A stretch of 64,000 nt of DNA from an uncultured Christensenella sp. (GTDB lineage: Bacteria; Bacillota; Clostridia; Christensenellales; Borkfalkiaceae), in the NCBI GenBank assembly GCA_910583855.1, contig CAJTYL010000001.1:152544-216543 (forward strand), given 5' to 3'. Of the stretch, positions 1 through 7,839 are shown one piece after another (the stretch's first letter is position 1; every line of letters begins with the position of its first letter). Below the pieces are notes generated by a model. That model saw only the letters and a program-made list of their open reading frames with translations. It was not told the DNA's origin and made no database searches. Position numbers and translations under genes: made by a program.

Positions 1-67
1 TTTTCATATAAAACGCCTCTGAAAATTTTTCTTATATTATATATTAACCAAAATCATTTAGCAAGCG

Positions 68-100
68 AAAAAACCGCCCCACGCAAAACTGCGCGGGGCG
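68..100 (-). terminator. Rho-independent terminator of the XRE gene
   Basis: A GC-rich hairpin with arms CGCCCC (75-80) and GGGGCG (95-100), extended by ACGC/GCGC pairing, is followed on the minus strand by a run of six T. It lies just after the stop codon of the minus-strand XRE gene at 110-310. Confidence 0.85.
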
Positions 101-109
101 AAATAAAAG

Positions 110-310
110 TTATTCGATTAAACCAAGTAAATAATCAACGCTCTCTTCAAAATACTTTGCAAGGATAATAAGCGCGGACGCGGTAGGTTCGGCTTTTTCA
201 AGTTCCCAACGGGCAATAGAAGATTGGCTTATCCCTGTTTCCCTCGCGAGTGTCATTTGACTAAACCCTTTTTCTTCCCGAAGTTCCCTCAGTCGTTTCG
301 CAAAATTCAT
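110..310 (-). CDS. XRE-family HTH transcriptional regulator (66 aa)
   Basis: A single Cro/CI-type helix-turn-helix domain fills the whole 66-residue protein: RLRELREEKGFSQ begins helix 1, MTLARETGISQSSIARWE is helices 2-3, and the end (SVDYLLGL) is the usual dimer-side helix. It has no effector domain, so it is likely a small repressor. It is divergent from the gene starting at 405, and two palindromes of form AAGTC-N6-GACTT lie in the shared promoter region, so autoregulation plus control of the neighbour is a reasonable inference. There is no clear Shine-Dalgarno site; a TATAAT (317-322, minus strand) sits only 6 nt before the ATG, compatible with a leaderless mRNA. Confidence 0.9.
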   Translation of the reverse strand: MNFAKRLRELREEKGFSQMTLARETGISQSSIARWELEKAEPTASALIILAKYFEESVDYLLGLIE

Positions 311-330
311 ACGAATATTATATGCATTTT

Positions 331-381
331 AAGTCGAATATGACTTGATATAATGTACTTAATTCAAGTCAAATATGACTT
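331..381. promoter_or_regulatory. Paired operator palindromes between divergent genes
   Basis: Two copies of the same dyad, AAGTC-N6-GACTT, occupy 331-346 (central GAATAT) and 366-381 (central AAATAT), 35 bp centre to centre. Between them, a plus-strand extended -10 box (TGATATAAT, -10 at 349-354) is placed to serve the gene starting at 405. The likely ligand is the small XRE protein encoded at 110-310. The dyads are seen directly; binding is inferred. Confidence 0.8.
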
Positions 382-404
382 ATTTGTGGTTGCGGGAGGA
401 GAAT

Positions 405-620
405 ATGAAAGAATATAAAACCTTACAAGTATCGCCCGAAAAGGAGTGTGAGACCATAACGGAGTGTGGTGCTTTCGACTGGAAACTTGAAGACACGCGC
501 GAAGTTTATAACGAAACTCAGGAGATTTTGGGCGTAGACGAAAAGGTTACGGCTTACGGTAGCTTTATGCGCGGTTTTATTGATAGCCGCGATAGTTGCG
601 GTAGCTTATCTTTTGATTAA
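405..620 (+). CDS. N-terminal part of an unknown protein, probably frameshifted into 541-927
   Basis: This 71-codon frame starts at ATG 405 behind a strong site (GGGAGGAG), which is better than the upstream in-frame ATG at 375. The protein begins MKEYKTLQVSPEKECETI and continues as a soluble-looking domain to about VDEKVTAYGSFM; after that it runs out of frame through a stretch whose +1 frame encodes an obvious membrane helix, and stops at 620. I do not recognise the family with certainty. The tail after about codon 48 is probably not the native product. It is under the paired operator at 331-381. Confidence 0.6.
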   Translation: MKEYKTLQVSPEKECETITECGAFDWKLEDTREVYNETQEILGVDEKVTAYGSFMRGFIDSRDSCGSLSFD

Positions 621-927
621 CGAATCTACGCGTACAGCCGGTTGGGCGATTGCGGTTGACATAATCGCTTTGGCGGTCGCCGCTATATGGACATTCACGA
701 TAGTGTGTTCTTGGATGCGGTACGTCAGAATTCACCCAAACGAGGATAAAATAAATGCAGAGATAGAAAAAGAAAACGAAGCAGCTGCAAAAGAGAATGA
801 AATTATCGAGTTTGAAAATAAGCAAATAGAGAAACAAAACGAAATGATTAAACACGAGTTTGAAACTCGCGAAAGTCTTTTAAAAGAAGTCCGCGAAATT
901 TTGGCGGAAAACGGTATGGAAATTTAA
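541..927 (+). CDS. C-terminal part: membrane segment plus coiled coil, lacks a good start
   Basis: From 541 the frame reads KRLRLTVALCAVLLIAAIVA, a basic flank followed by a transmembrane helix, then a second hydrophobic stretch (WAIAVDIIALAVAAIWTFTI) and a long charged coiled coil rich in Glu/Lys/Asn, ending at 927. The only possible start is TTG at 580, which would cut the first helix in half and has no ribosome site; upstream the frame is closed by TAG at 535. The simplest reading is that it is the continuation of the frame begun at 405 after a +1 shift near 541-575. No function is assigned. Confidence 0.55.
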   Translation, partial: KRLRLTVALCAVLLIAAIVAVAYLLINESTRTAGWAIAVDIIALAVAAIWTFTIVCSWMRYVRIHPNEDKINAEIEKENEAAAKENEIIEFENKQIEKQNEMIKHEFETRESLLKEVREILAENGMEI

Positions 928-936
928 GTATAGAAA

Positions 937-969
937 GCGGCGGACAACTTGTCCGCCGCGTGTTTTTTG
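937..969 (+). terminator. Rho-independent terminator
   Basis: The perfect palindrome GCGGCGGACAA/TTGTCCGCCGC (937-959) is followed by GTGTTTTTT. It ends the plus-strand unit at 405-927 and may also act on the convergent tpiA transcript, though the T-tail on that side is weak. Confidence 0.85.
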
Positions 970-979
970 ATGTTTTAAA

Positions 980-1726
980 TTATTTATCGTAGTTTACAAC
1001 TTTTGCAAATTCGGTAGTAAGCGAAGCACCGCCTATAAGTCCGCCGTCAATGTCAGGCTGGTCCATAAGGTCAAAGCAGTTTTTAGCGTTCATGCTGCCG
1101 CCGTACTGAATAATAACTTTATTTGCGCTTCTCTTGTCAAAAAGCTTGCCTAATTTTTTACGGATATAAGCAATGGTCTCTTCAGCCTGCTCAGGCGTAG
1201 CCGTTTTGCCTGTGCCTATAGCCCAAACTGGCTCGTAAGCGATAACTACTTTAGTAATATCTTCAATGCCGTTCAAACCGTCGGTAAGCTGACGGTTAAG
1301 TACTTTTTCAGTGGTGCCGGATTCTCTCTCTTCAAGCGTTTCGCCAACGCAGACGATGGGGGTGATGCCGTTTGCAAGCGCAGCCAACGCGCGTTTGTTC
1401 ACGCTCTCGTCAGTTTCTCCAAAGTACTGTCTTCTTTCGCTGTGCCCGATAATCGCGTATTTAACCCCGTATTCTTTAAGCTGCCCGCACGAAATTTCTC
1501 CCGTGTACGCGCCCGACTCAGCCCAATGCACGTTCTGTGCACCAAGCTTTATTTTAGAGCCTTTAACGGCTTTAGCCATTGTGGGAATTAAAATTGCGGG
1601 AACGCAAAGCGCAATGTTGCATCTTGCGTCTTTCACAAGAGGTTTTAATTGCGCTATAAGTTCTTTGCCGCTCTCCGCCGTCATATTCATTTTCCAGTTG
1701 CCTGCAATAAAAGGTTTTCTTGCCAT
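980..1726 (-). CDS. tpiA: Triosephosphate isomerase
   Basis: The 248-aa length is normal for this TIM-barrel enzyme, which interconverts dihydroxyacetone phosphate and glyceraldehyde 3-phosphate in glycolysis. Visible signatures are GNWKMN with the substrate-binding Lys near residue 13, IGHSERR with the catalytic His, and YEPVWAIGTGKTA with the catalytic Glu and the flexible loop 6. The start is preceded by AAGGAG at good spacing. It is 120 bp downstream of pgk on the same strand and probably co-transcribed with it; gapdh is not in the window. Confidence 0.98.
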   Translation of the reverse strand: MARKPFIAGNWKMNMTAESGKELIAQLKPLVKDARCNIALCVPAILIPTMAKAVKGSKIKLGAQNVHWAESGAYTGEISCGQLKEYGVKYAIIGHSERRQYFGETDESVNKRALAALANGITPIVCVGETLEERESGTTEKVLNRQLTDGLNGIEDITKVVIAYEPVWAIGTGKTATPEQAEETIAYIRKKLGKLFDKRSANKVIIQYGGSMNAKNCFDLMDQPDIDGGLIGGASLTTEFAKVVNYDK

Positions 1727-1841
1727 AATTTCTCCTTAAAATTTCAATAGACCCCAATATATCCCCTAAATAACAGGGAATATACGGAAATTTAAACGTT
1801 TAAATAAGAATTCAAAACGCTTCGTAAAAACGAATACAAAT

Positions 1842-1862
1842 CTTGATTAAACGGAACGTTTA
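1842..1862. repeat. 21-nt repeat at the pgk 3' end (copy 1)
   Basis: The 21 nt here are identical to 47535-47555; a 14-nt core TGATTAAACGGAAC recurs at 39893-39906. The copy includes the pgk stop codon and forms a short dyad (AAACG-GAA-CGTTT). On the minus strand it starts with TAA, as in the other copy. Confidence 0.7.
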
Positions 1863-3163
1863 TCGTTTAAGCACGCAATGCCGGGGAGGACTTTTCCCTC
1901 GAACAGTTCAAGCGACGCGCCGCCGCCCGTAGAGATGTGCGTAACCTTATCGGCAAAGCCAAGTTGCTGAACGGCAGCCGCGCTGTCGCCGCCGCCGATA
2001 ATTGTGGTGCACTTGCCGTAAACGTCCGCAAGCGCCTGCGCAACCGCGATAGTTCCCTTTGCAAGGGTGGGGTTCTCGAACACGCCCATAGGTCCGTTCC
2101 AGATGACCGATTTAGCCGAAGCTACTTTGTCTGCGTAAAGTTTTCTCGTCTTTTCGCCTATGTCCATACCCATCTTGTCTGCGGGTATTTTGTTTGAAGG
2201 AACGGTTTTGACTACGATTTTCTCGTCGATAGGTTCGGGGAAGTGGTCGGTAACGACGGTATCGATAGGCAGAAGAAGCTCCTTACCCGACTTTTCGGCT
2301 TTTACCATCATTTCTTTGCAGTAGCCGATTTTCTCTTCGTCGAGAAGAGACGTGCCAACCTCGTAACCCTTAGCTTTGAGGAATGTATACGCCATACCGC
2401 CGCCGATAATAAGCGTATCGCACTTTTCCAAAAGGTTGGATATAACGTTCAGCTTATCCGCGACCTTTGCCCCGCCGAGAATTGCCACGAAGGGACGTTT
2501 GGGGTTTTCAAGCGTGTCAGCCATAACCTCAAGCTCTTTTTCGATAAGGAAGCCGCAAACGGCGGTTTTAATAATGCCGTATTCAACGATAGCGGCGGTG
2601 GAAGCGTGGGAGCGGTGCGCCGTGCCAAACGCATCGTTTACGTAAATTTCGGCGTTATACGCAAGCTCTTTGCAGAAGCCTTCGTCCTTTTTCTCTTCTT
2701 CCCAGTGGAAGCGCAGGTTTTCCAGAAGTACCGCCTCGCCGTTCTTTAATGCGTCGCGTTTGGCTTTTGCGTCCTTGCCTATAACGTCGGTTGCAAATAC
2801 TACCTTGCCGCCCAAAAGCTCGTTAAGTCTTTTCGCAACGGGCGCAAGTGTAAGCTTTTTCGGCTCGTCCTTTTTAGCCTTTTCAATAATAACTTCCTTG
2901 GTGGTTTCGCCTGCGTCAACCTTCTTCAAATCTTTTTTATTCAGCTTAACTTCCGCAGAGAAAATAGAGTGGGGCTTGCCCATATGCGAGCAAAGCGTAA
3001 CTCTTGCGCCTGCGTCAAGCAGATATTTAATCGTAGGCAGCGCACCCTGAATTCTGTTCTCGTCGGTGATAACGCCGTCTTTCATGGGAACGTTGAAGTC
3101 GCAGCGAACTAAAACGTTTTTGCCTTTTAAGTCCTTTAAATCTTTAACGGACATTTTGTTCAT
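1847..3163 (-). CDS. pgk: Phosphoglycerate kinase with a ~35-residue insertion
   Basis: This enzyme transfers phosphate from 1,3-bisphosphoglycerate to ADP. Family signatures are [12 protein letters not shown] near the N terminus, SHMGKP, a basic patch [13 protein letters not shown], the glycine-rich LGGAKVADK, and [11 protein letters not shown] near the C terminus. At 438 aa it is longer than the usual 390-400; the surplus is a Lys/Glu-rich segment (about residues 66-100, from [10 protein letters not shown] to [10 protein letters not shown]) between the SHxG(R/K)P loop and the LxPV helix. The ATG at 3163 has a good AAGGAG. The last residues (RSV) fall inside a 21-nt repeat. Transcribed from a strong promoter at 3201-3229. 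Confidence 0.98.
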   Translation of the reverse strand: MNKMSVKDLKDLKGKNVLVRCDFNVPMKDGVITDENRIQGALPTIKYLLDAGARVTLCSHMGKPHSIFSAEVKLNKKDLKKVDAGETTKEVIIEKAKKDEPKKLTLAPVAKRLNELLGGKVVFATDVIGKDAKAKRDALKNGEAVLLENLRFHWEEEKKDEGFCKELAYNAEIYVNDAFGTAHRSHASTAAIVEYGIIKTAVCGFLIEKELEVMADTLENPKRPFVAILGGAKVADKLNVISNLLEKCDTLIIGGGMAYTFLKAKGYEVGTSLLDEEKIGYCKEMMVKAEKSGKELLLPIDTVVTDHFPEPIDEKIVVKTVPSNKIPADKMGMDIGEKTRKLYADKVASAKSVIWNGPMGVFENPTLAKGTIAVAQALADVYGKCTTIIGGGDSAAAVQQLGFADKVTHISTGGGASLELFEGKVLPGIACLNDKRSV

Positions 3164-3200
3164 AGATAAAAAATCTCCTTACAAATTTCATTCACGGATT

Positions 3201-3229
3201 ATTATAGTAATTTTTTTATCGATTGTCAA
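3201..3229 (-). promoter_or_regulatory. Sigma-A promoter of pgk-tpiA
   Basis: On the minus strand TTGACA (3224-3229), 17 bp, then TATAAT (3201-3206): a consensus promoter about 35 nt before the pgk start. Confidence 0.85.
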
Positions 3230-3263
3230 TGAAATGAATGAAAAATTAACCGCCGAAAAACTC

Positions 3264-3292
3264 TTGAATAACTTATAAATTTATGCTATAAT
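3264..3292 (+). promoter_or_regulatory. Sigma-A promoter of the tyrA gene
   Basis: TTGAAT (3264-3269), 17 bp spacer, TATAAT (3287-3292), located 30 nt before the ATG at 3322. Confidence 0.8.
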
Positions 3293-3321
3293 TTCTTTCG
3301 GACATTTTAAAAGGTGAAAAA

Positions 3322-4173
3322 ATGAAAATTTGCGTTGCCGGCTTAGGCATTATAGGCGGCTCAATCTGTATGGCTTTAAAACGGGCGGGATACGCTGTCG
3401 ATGGGTACGATATTTCCCAGTTCCCCCCCGAATATGCTTTAAATAACGATATTATCGACGAGGTTGCCGACCGCTTTGACGGCTATGATACGGTGTTCGT
3501 CGCAATGCCTTACGGCGCAACCTTAAACTTCATTTTGAATACAAGGTTTAAAGCGGGCGCAGTCGTCAGCGATATCTGCGGTGTCAAAAAACCCGTTGAG
3601 GACGCGGTGCTTTCGTATAAGCGCAATTTTTCTTACGTTGGCTGCCATCCAATGGCGGGCAAGGAAGTCAGCGGAATCGAAAACGCATGCGCCGAACTTT
3701 TCGACGGCAAAAATATGGTAATCACCGGCAATTCCGAAACCGACGAAAAAGCGGTTGAAACGGTTATGAAACTAACGGAAGAAATGGGTTTCGGCTATAT
3801 CGTCAGATGCTCCGCGGAAACTCACGACAGAAAAATTGCCTACACCTCGCAGCTTGCCCACGTCGTATCTAATGCCTATGTTAAAGACGCGGACTTAGAG
3901 GATTGTTTGGGTTTCACGGGCGGCAGCTTTCAGGATATGACGAGAATTGCAGGCGTCGACGAAGAGGTGTGGGCGGCTTTATATCTTGCCAATGCCGAAA
4001 ACGTTACGGAAAAAATTTCTTCTTTGATTTCTTCTCTTGAGGAAATTAAACGCGCTATCGCTGGCGGCGACGCGGGAGAACTTAAAAAAATTCTTGCCGT
4101 CGGGCGCAAGCTTTTCGACGGCAGTAAAAAAAATGACGGCAAAACCGATATTTCCGTACGAAAATTGAGGTAA
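3322..4173 (+). CDS. tyrA: Prephenate dehydrogenase
   Basis: The product converts prephenate to 4-hydroxyphenylpyruvate in tyrosine synthesis, using NAD(P). The N terminus carries the Rossmann loop GLGIIGGSI, and the second domain contains the family stretch GCHPMAGKE with the catalytic His region, followed by an all-helical dimer domain containing SQLAHVVSNA and GGSFQDMTRIA. The 283-aa length suits the stand-alone enzyme without an ACT domain or chorismate mutase. The start has AAGGTG upstream. The rest of the shikimate route lies far away at 34-38 kb, so tyrA is separately controlled. Confidence 0.92.
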   Translation: MKICVAGLGIIGGSICMALKRAGYAVDGYDISQFPPEYALNNDIIDEVADRFDGYDTVFVAMPYGATLNFILNTRFKAGAVVSDICGVKKPVEDAVLSYKRNFSYVGCHPMAGKEVSGIENACAELFDGKNMVITGNSETDEKAVETVMKLTEEMGFGYIVRCSAETHDRKIAYTSQLAHVVSNAYVKDADLEDCLGFTGGSFQDMTRIAGVDEEVWAALYLANAENVTEKISSLISSLEEIKRAIAGGDAGELKKILAVGRKLFDGSKKNDGKTDISVRKLR

Positions 4174-4215
4174 TTTTTACAAAATTGTGTTATAATCGGA
4201 TAAAGGTGAATTGAA

Positions 4216-4575
4216 ATGAAGTGTAAAGTTATTTTAGATAACGGCAAACCCGACGGATATTTTACCGCAAACGGCGAGCTTAATTTGGGTTTAAACGGTT
4301 TCGGGCTGTTTTATAGCTTAGACGGCGACAAGTGCGTGTTAAGGTATGAAAACGGCGAAATAGTTCAGGAACGCCGCGGCTCGGTGCCTATGGTTATGCG
4401 TTTTAAGCTGGGTCGGGAAACGACTTGCGTTCTCGGAATGGGCGCAAATTCGGGCAGTTTTCCGGTTTTTACCAATAAAATGAGCGTGAAAAACGACTCT
4501 AAATCCGTCGAGGTCAAGCTCAATTACACTTGCGGCGGAGAAAATATTACTCTGGAAATCACCGCCAAAGCATAA
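4216..4575 (+). CDS. DUF1934 (YwiB-like) beta-barrel protein
   Basis: This 119-aa protein fits the DUF1934/YwiB family of small lipocalin-like beta-barrels by its alternating strand pattern and the central line where a GENGEIVQERRGSVPMVM-type strand is followed by MRFKLGRETTC and a final ...VEVKLNYTCGGE strand. Function of the family is unknown. An extended -10 (TGTTATAAT, -10 at 4191-4196) and AAAGGTG lie just upstream, giving a short leader. It precedes a metallo-hydrolase by 9 nt and is likely co-transcribed with it. Confidence 0.75.
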   Translation: MKCKVILDNGKPDGYFTANGELNLGLNGFGLFYSLDGDKCVLRYENGEIVQERRGSVPMVMRFKLGRETTCVLGMGANSGSFPVFTNKMSVKNDSKSVEVKLNYTCGGENITLEITAKA

Positions 4576-4584
4576 GGAGAGAAA

Positions 4585-5232
4585 ATGATTATCGAATACC
4601 TCGGTCACTCGTGCTTTAAACTTATTGAAAGCACGGGAACTTCTATCGTCTGCGACCCGTACTCCGAAGAAATAGTGGGTTATGAAATGCCCGAGGCGCA
4701 GGCTGACGTTATAACAGTGTCGCACCACCACAACGACCACGACTTTACGCAAAACGTCGTCGGTTCTCCCGTCGTAATCGACAGGGAAGAAAATGCCGAT
4801 TTTGAAGGCGTTGAAATCAACTCTATCAAGTCCTTCCATGATGCGAGCCGCGGCAAAAAACGCGGTGAAAACGTCATCTTTAAGTTCAGAATGGACGGAA
4901 TAGACGTGTGTCACCTTGGCGATTTGGGCGAAAAATGTTCTTCGGATTTAATTGAAACTCTTTTGCCGGTCAACGTTCTGTTAATTCCCGTCGGCGGCAA
5001 CTATACCATCGACGCTGAAATGGCAAAAGAATACGTCGACAGAATTATGCCCGATATAGTTATCCCCATGCATTACCGCACCAAGGACTGCAAGCTTGAT
5101 ATCGACAGAGTCGACGAGTTTTTAAATCTTTTCGACGGCGACGTTATAGAAGAGGTCGACGGAAGCTCAATAGAGCTTTCAAGAACGGATTTAAGCGGAG
5201 AAACAAAAATAGTTGTTTTAAGGAGAACCTGA
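4585..5232 (+). CDS. Metallo-beta-lactamase-fold hydrolase (UPF0173-like)
   Basis: A 215-aa member of the L-type metallo-hydrolases: the N-terminal strand IIEYLGHSCFKL is typical of this branch, and the zinc motif HxHxDH is present as HHHNDH at about residues 49-54. Further likely ligands are in CHLGDLG and MPMHYRT. The substrate is unknown. It overlaps the next gene by one base (TGATG), so translational coupling to the Rho-like gene is likely. Confidence 0.85.
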   Translation: MIIEYLGHSCFKLIESTGTSIVCDPYSEEIVGYEMPEAQADVITVSHHHNDHDFTQNVVGSPVVIDREENADFEGVEINSIKSFHDASRGKKRGENVIFKFRMDGIDVCHLGDLGEKCSSDLIETLLPVNVLLIPVGGNYTIDAEMAKEYVDRIMPDIVIPMHYRTKDCKLDIDRVDEFLNLFDGDVIEEVDGSSIELSRTDLSGETKIVVLRRT

Positions 5233-6545
5233 TGCAAGGCGACGAAATGCTCAAAGACGTGCGGGAACGTCTTGAAAATATGACGATTTACGAAGTTCGC
5301 CAAATAGCTCGGGAAGTCAAATCTCACTTAACCAGCGGGCAAAAAGGCGCTATTATCGAGGCGATTTTATCTATTGCCCGCGGAGAGGTGGAATTGGCGC
5401 CCCAATCCAAACGCGGCGCTCCCCCCAAATCGGACAGATACGACGAACGGCTCGTTGCCGACGTTTTATGTTGCAGGGAATATTTTCTTTCCCTGAACGG
5501 CGGGCGTTCCGAGAATCCGACTATGACCGTAACCGATTCGGTATGCGCGTACAACGCGCTGCCCGAAAAGGAATACTGCGGTTATCTCGACTGGGACGGA
5601 CGGAACTATTTTCTCTTCGGCAAAGAGCGGGTGTTCGTCTCCGAGCTGTTCGTTACAAGATTTTCTTTGCGGCTCGGCGATGCCGTCCGTTGCAAGGGTT
5701 TAAAGAAGAACGCGGCGGACGCGGCGGGAGCAAGCGAAATTTTAACCGTAAACGGTACTTCAGTCTGTGAACCGTTAAAAAGAAAAAACTTTTCTTCTCT
5801 CACCCACCTGTATCCCGCAATGCGCATAAATCTTTCTTGCGGGGATAATGTTTCGCGTAGAATGATTGACCTTTTCGCGCCGTTGGCTTTGGGTCAAAGA
5901 GGGATTATTTCCGCCCCTGCAAACAGCGGCAAAACTACCCTTATAAAATCTATTGCCCACGGGATATGTGCCAATTACCGCGATTTTGAGGTAATAGTTT
6001 TAACCCTTGGCACTCGTCCGGAGGAGATAACCGAATTTACTAAATCAAGCGATAATATCACTTATTTTTATACGTCCTTCGACAGGTCGGACGAGGAACA
6101 CTTATCCCGTGCAAATCTTGCGTTTGAGTACGCAAAACGTCGCGTGGAGCTTGATAAAAACGCAGTAATTTTAGTTGACGGACTCTATGAAAACGTTCCC
6201 GCGGAGTTTATTAAAAATTATCTTTTCTGCGCCATAAACGCTGAGGAAGGAGGCTCTTTAACAGTGATTGCCGCAATGCCGTCGGATTTCAATTATTCGG
6301 GAGTTGCAAATACGGTTTTAAGCTTATCTTCCGTCTTGGCGGCAGAGCGAACCTTTCCTGCTATCGATATATTAAAATCCTATTCGGGCAGGGAAGAAAT
6401 TCTTTTAAACGAAGAAGAAAGGCGGCTTTCGGTTGCGCTTCGCACCAAGCTTTCCCACGGGGAGACGGCTGAAAATATCATAAATCTTTTTAAAGAAACG
6501 AAATCAAACGCTGAACTTGCGGAATTAATTAAAAATGGCAGATAA
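5232..6545 (+). CDS. Divergent Rho-like protein lacking catalytic residues
   Basis: The order of domains is that of transcription terminator Rho: an N-terminal helical SAP-like segment (about 1-55), a cold-shock-like primary RNA-binding domain (about 95-180) and a RecA-type core with P-loop APANSGKTT (about 232-240). Known essential parts are altered: DERPEE of Rho reads GTRPEE, the Walker B line reads VILVDGLYENV instead of LLDSITRLARAY, the Q-loop with its TGGVD motif is missing, the R-loop region reads PSDFNYSGVA, and the arginine-finger position (LSRK in E. coli) appears as LSSV. The C-terminal EEGGSLT and FPAIDI motifs are kept. Probably a non-catalytic or altered-function paralogue. It overlaps obg by 11 nt. 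Confidence 0.85.
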   Translation: MQGDEMLKDVRERLENMTIYEVRQIAREVKSHLTSGQKGAIIEAILSIARGEVELAPQSKRGAPPKSDRYDERLVADVLCCREYFLSLNGGRSENPTMTVTDSVCAYNALPEKEYCGYLDWDGRNYFLFGKERVFVSELFVTRFSLRLGDAVRCKGLKKNAADAAGASEILTVNGTSVCEPLKRKNFSSLTHLYPAMRINLSCGDNVSRRMIDLFAPLALGQRGIISAPANSGKTTLIKSIAHGICANYRDFEVIVLTLGTRPEEITEFTKSSDNITYFYTSFDRSDEEHLSRANLAFEYAKRRVELDKNAVILVDGLYENVPAEFIKNYLFCAINAEEGGSLTVIAAMPSDFNYSGVANTVLSLSSVLAAERTFPAIDILKSYSGREEILLNEEERRLSVALRTKLSHGETAENIINLFKETKSNAELAELIKNGR

Positions 6546-7815
6546 AAATTTATTTACCGACAGGGTAAAAATAACTATAAAATCAGGCGACGGCGGGGAC
6601 GGAATGAACTCTTTCAAGTCCTTTAAGGGAAAACCCGCGTGCGGACCTGACGGCGGCGACGGAGGAAACGGCGGCAACGTCTATATTCAGGCGGACGGCA
6701 GTATGAACGACCTGCTGTCCTTTCGCTATACGAGCAAATATTTTGCAGGCGACGGCGAGCGCGGCGGTTCCAATAAGTGCTTCGGCAAGTTCGGACAGGA
6801 CGTCGTTATAAAAGTTCCATTAGGCACCGTCGTCAAAGACTTTGAAAGCGGTGCGGTAATCGCCGATATGTTCGGAGACGGAGAAAAGAAACTTATTCAG
6901 GAGGGCGGTAGAGGCGGAAAGGGCAACGTCCGCTTCACCACTTCGCGCCGTCACGCGCCCAATTTTGCCCAAAAGGGCGAAAAAACCGAACCTCATGTGC
7001 TTGCCTTGGAGCTTAAAGTTATAGCAGACGTGGGTATTATAGGCTTTCCCAACGTGGGTAAATCAACCCTTCTTTCAAAGATTTCGGCGGCAAAGCCCAA
7101 AATCGCCAACTACCACTTCACTACCCTTTCCCCCAACCTCGGCGTGGTTAAGTATTACGATAATTCTTTCGTTGCGGCGGATATCCCCGGGCTTATCGAG
7201 GGCGCGGCGGACGGCGCGGGGCTTGGTCACGACTTTTTAAGACATATTGAAAGAACGCGCATGCTCGTCCACGTAGTGGATATTTCGGGGGCTGAAGGGC
7301 GCGACCCCGTAGAGGATTTCAAAAAAATCAATTCGGAATTGAAGGGCTACTCCGAAAAATTAGCGGCTCTTCCGCAGATAATTGCGCTAAACAAATGCGA
7401 CGTTACGGGCGCGGAAGAAAACGTAAAACTGTTTAAAAAGAAATACGGCAAAAAGTATAAAATCTGCACGCTGACCGCCGTCAGCGGAGATGGCACAAAA
7501 GAGCTTATTTCAAGCATATTCGGCATCCTATCGGGTTTACCGCCCGTTTCGAGGGTTGAAATTGACGAGGATTTTACCTACCGTAAAAGCGGCAATTTGG
7601 GCTTTGAAATCTATATGGACGAAGGCGTTTACGTAGTTGTCGGCGACCTCGTCGATATGCTTTGCCGCAACGTCGTTTTGAACGACCCGGATTCAATGGC
7701 GTATTTCCAGAAGATTATCCGTGAAAAGGGAGTCATCTCGAAACTGAAAGAAATGGGTATAAAGGAAAACGATACGGTATCTATAGGCGAAGTGGAATTT
7801 GATTTTATACCTTAA
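6535..7815 (+). CDS. obg: GTPase Obg
   Basis: A ribosome-assembly GTPase with the glycine-rich Obg fold at the N terminus (GDGGDGMNSF, GGDGGNGGNV), a G domain (P-loop GFPNVGKSTLL at about 166, G2 TTLSPNLGVV, G3 DIPGLIEGA, G4 NKCD) and a C-terminal OCT domain. The 426-aa length is typical. In many Firmicutes obg follows rplU-rpmA; here it follows the Rho-like gene, overlapping its end, and is followed by an unknown 512-aa gene and yhbY, another ribosome assembly factor. Confidence 0.97.
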   Translation: MADKNLFTDRVKITIKSGDGGDGMNSFKSFKGKPACGPDGGDGGNGGNVYIQADGSMNDLLSFRYTSKYFAGDGERGGSNKCFGKFGQDVVIKVPLGTVVKDFESGAVIADMFGDGEKKLIQEGGRGGKGNVRFTTSRRHAPNFAQKGEKTEPHVLALELKVIADVGIIGFPNVGKSTLLSKISAAKPKIANYHFTTLSPNLGVVKYYDNSFVAADIPGLIEGAADGAGLGHDFLRHIERTRMLVHVVDISGAEGRDPVEDFKKINSELKGYSEKLAALPQIIALNKCDVTGAEENVKLFKKKYGKKYKICTLTAVSGDGTKELISSIFGILSGLPPVSRVEIDEDFTYRKSGNLGFEIYMDEGVYVVVGDLVDMLCRNVVLNDPDSMAYFQKIIREKGVISKLKEMGIKENDTVSIGEVEFDFIP

Positions 7816-7839
7816 ACGCGATTTATAAAGGAGAACGCA

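Noticed and set aside
2243..2749. 168-aa plus-strand ORF antisense to pgk
   Set aside because: Shadow frame of a well-supported gene on the other strand; no start signal.
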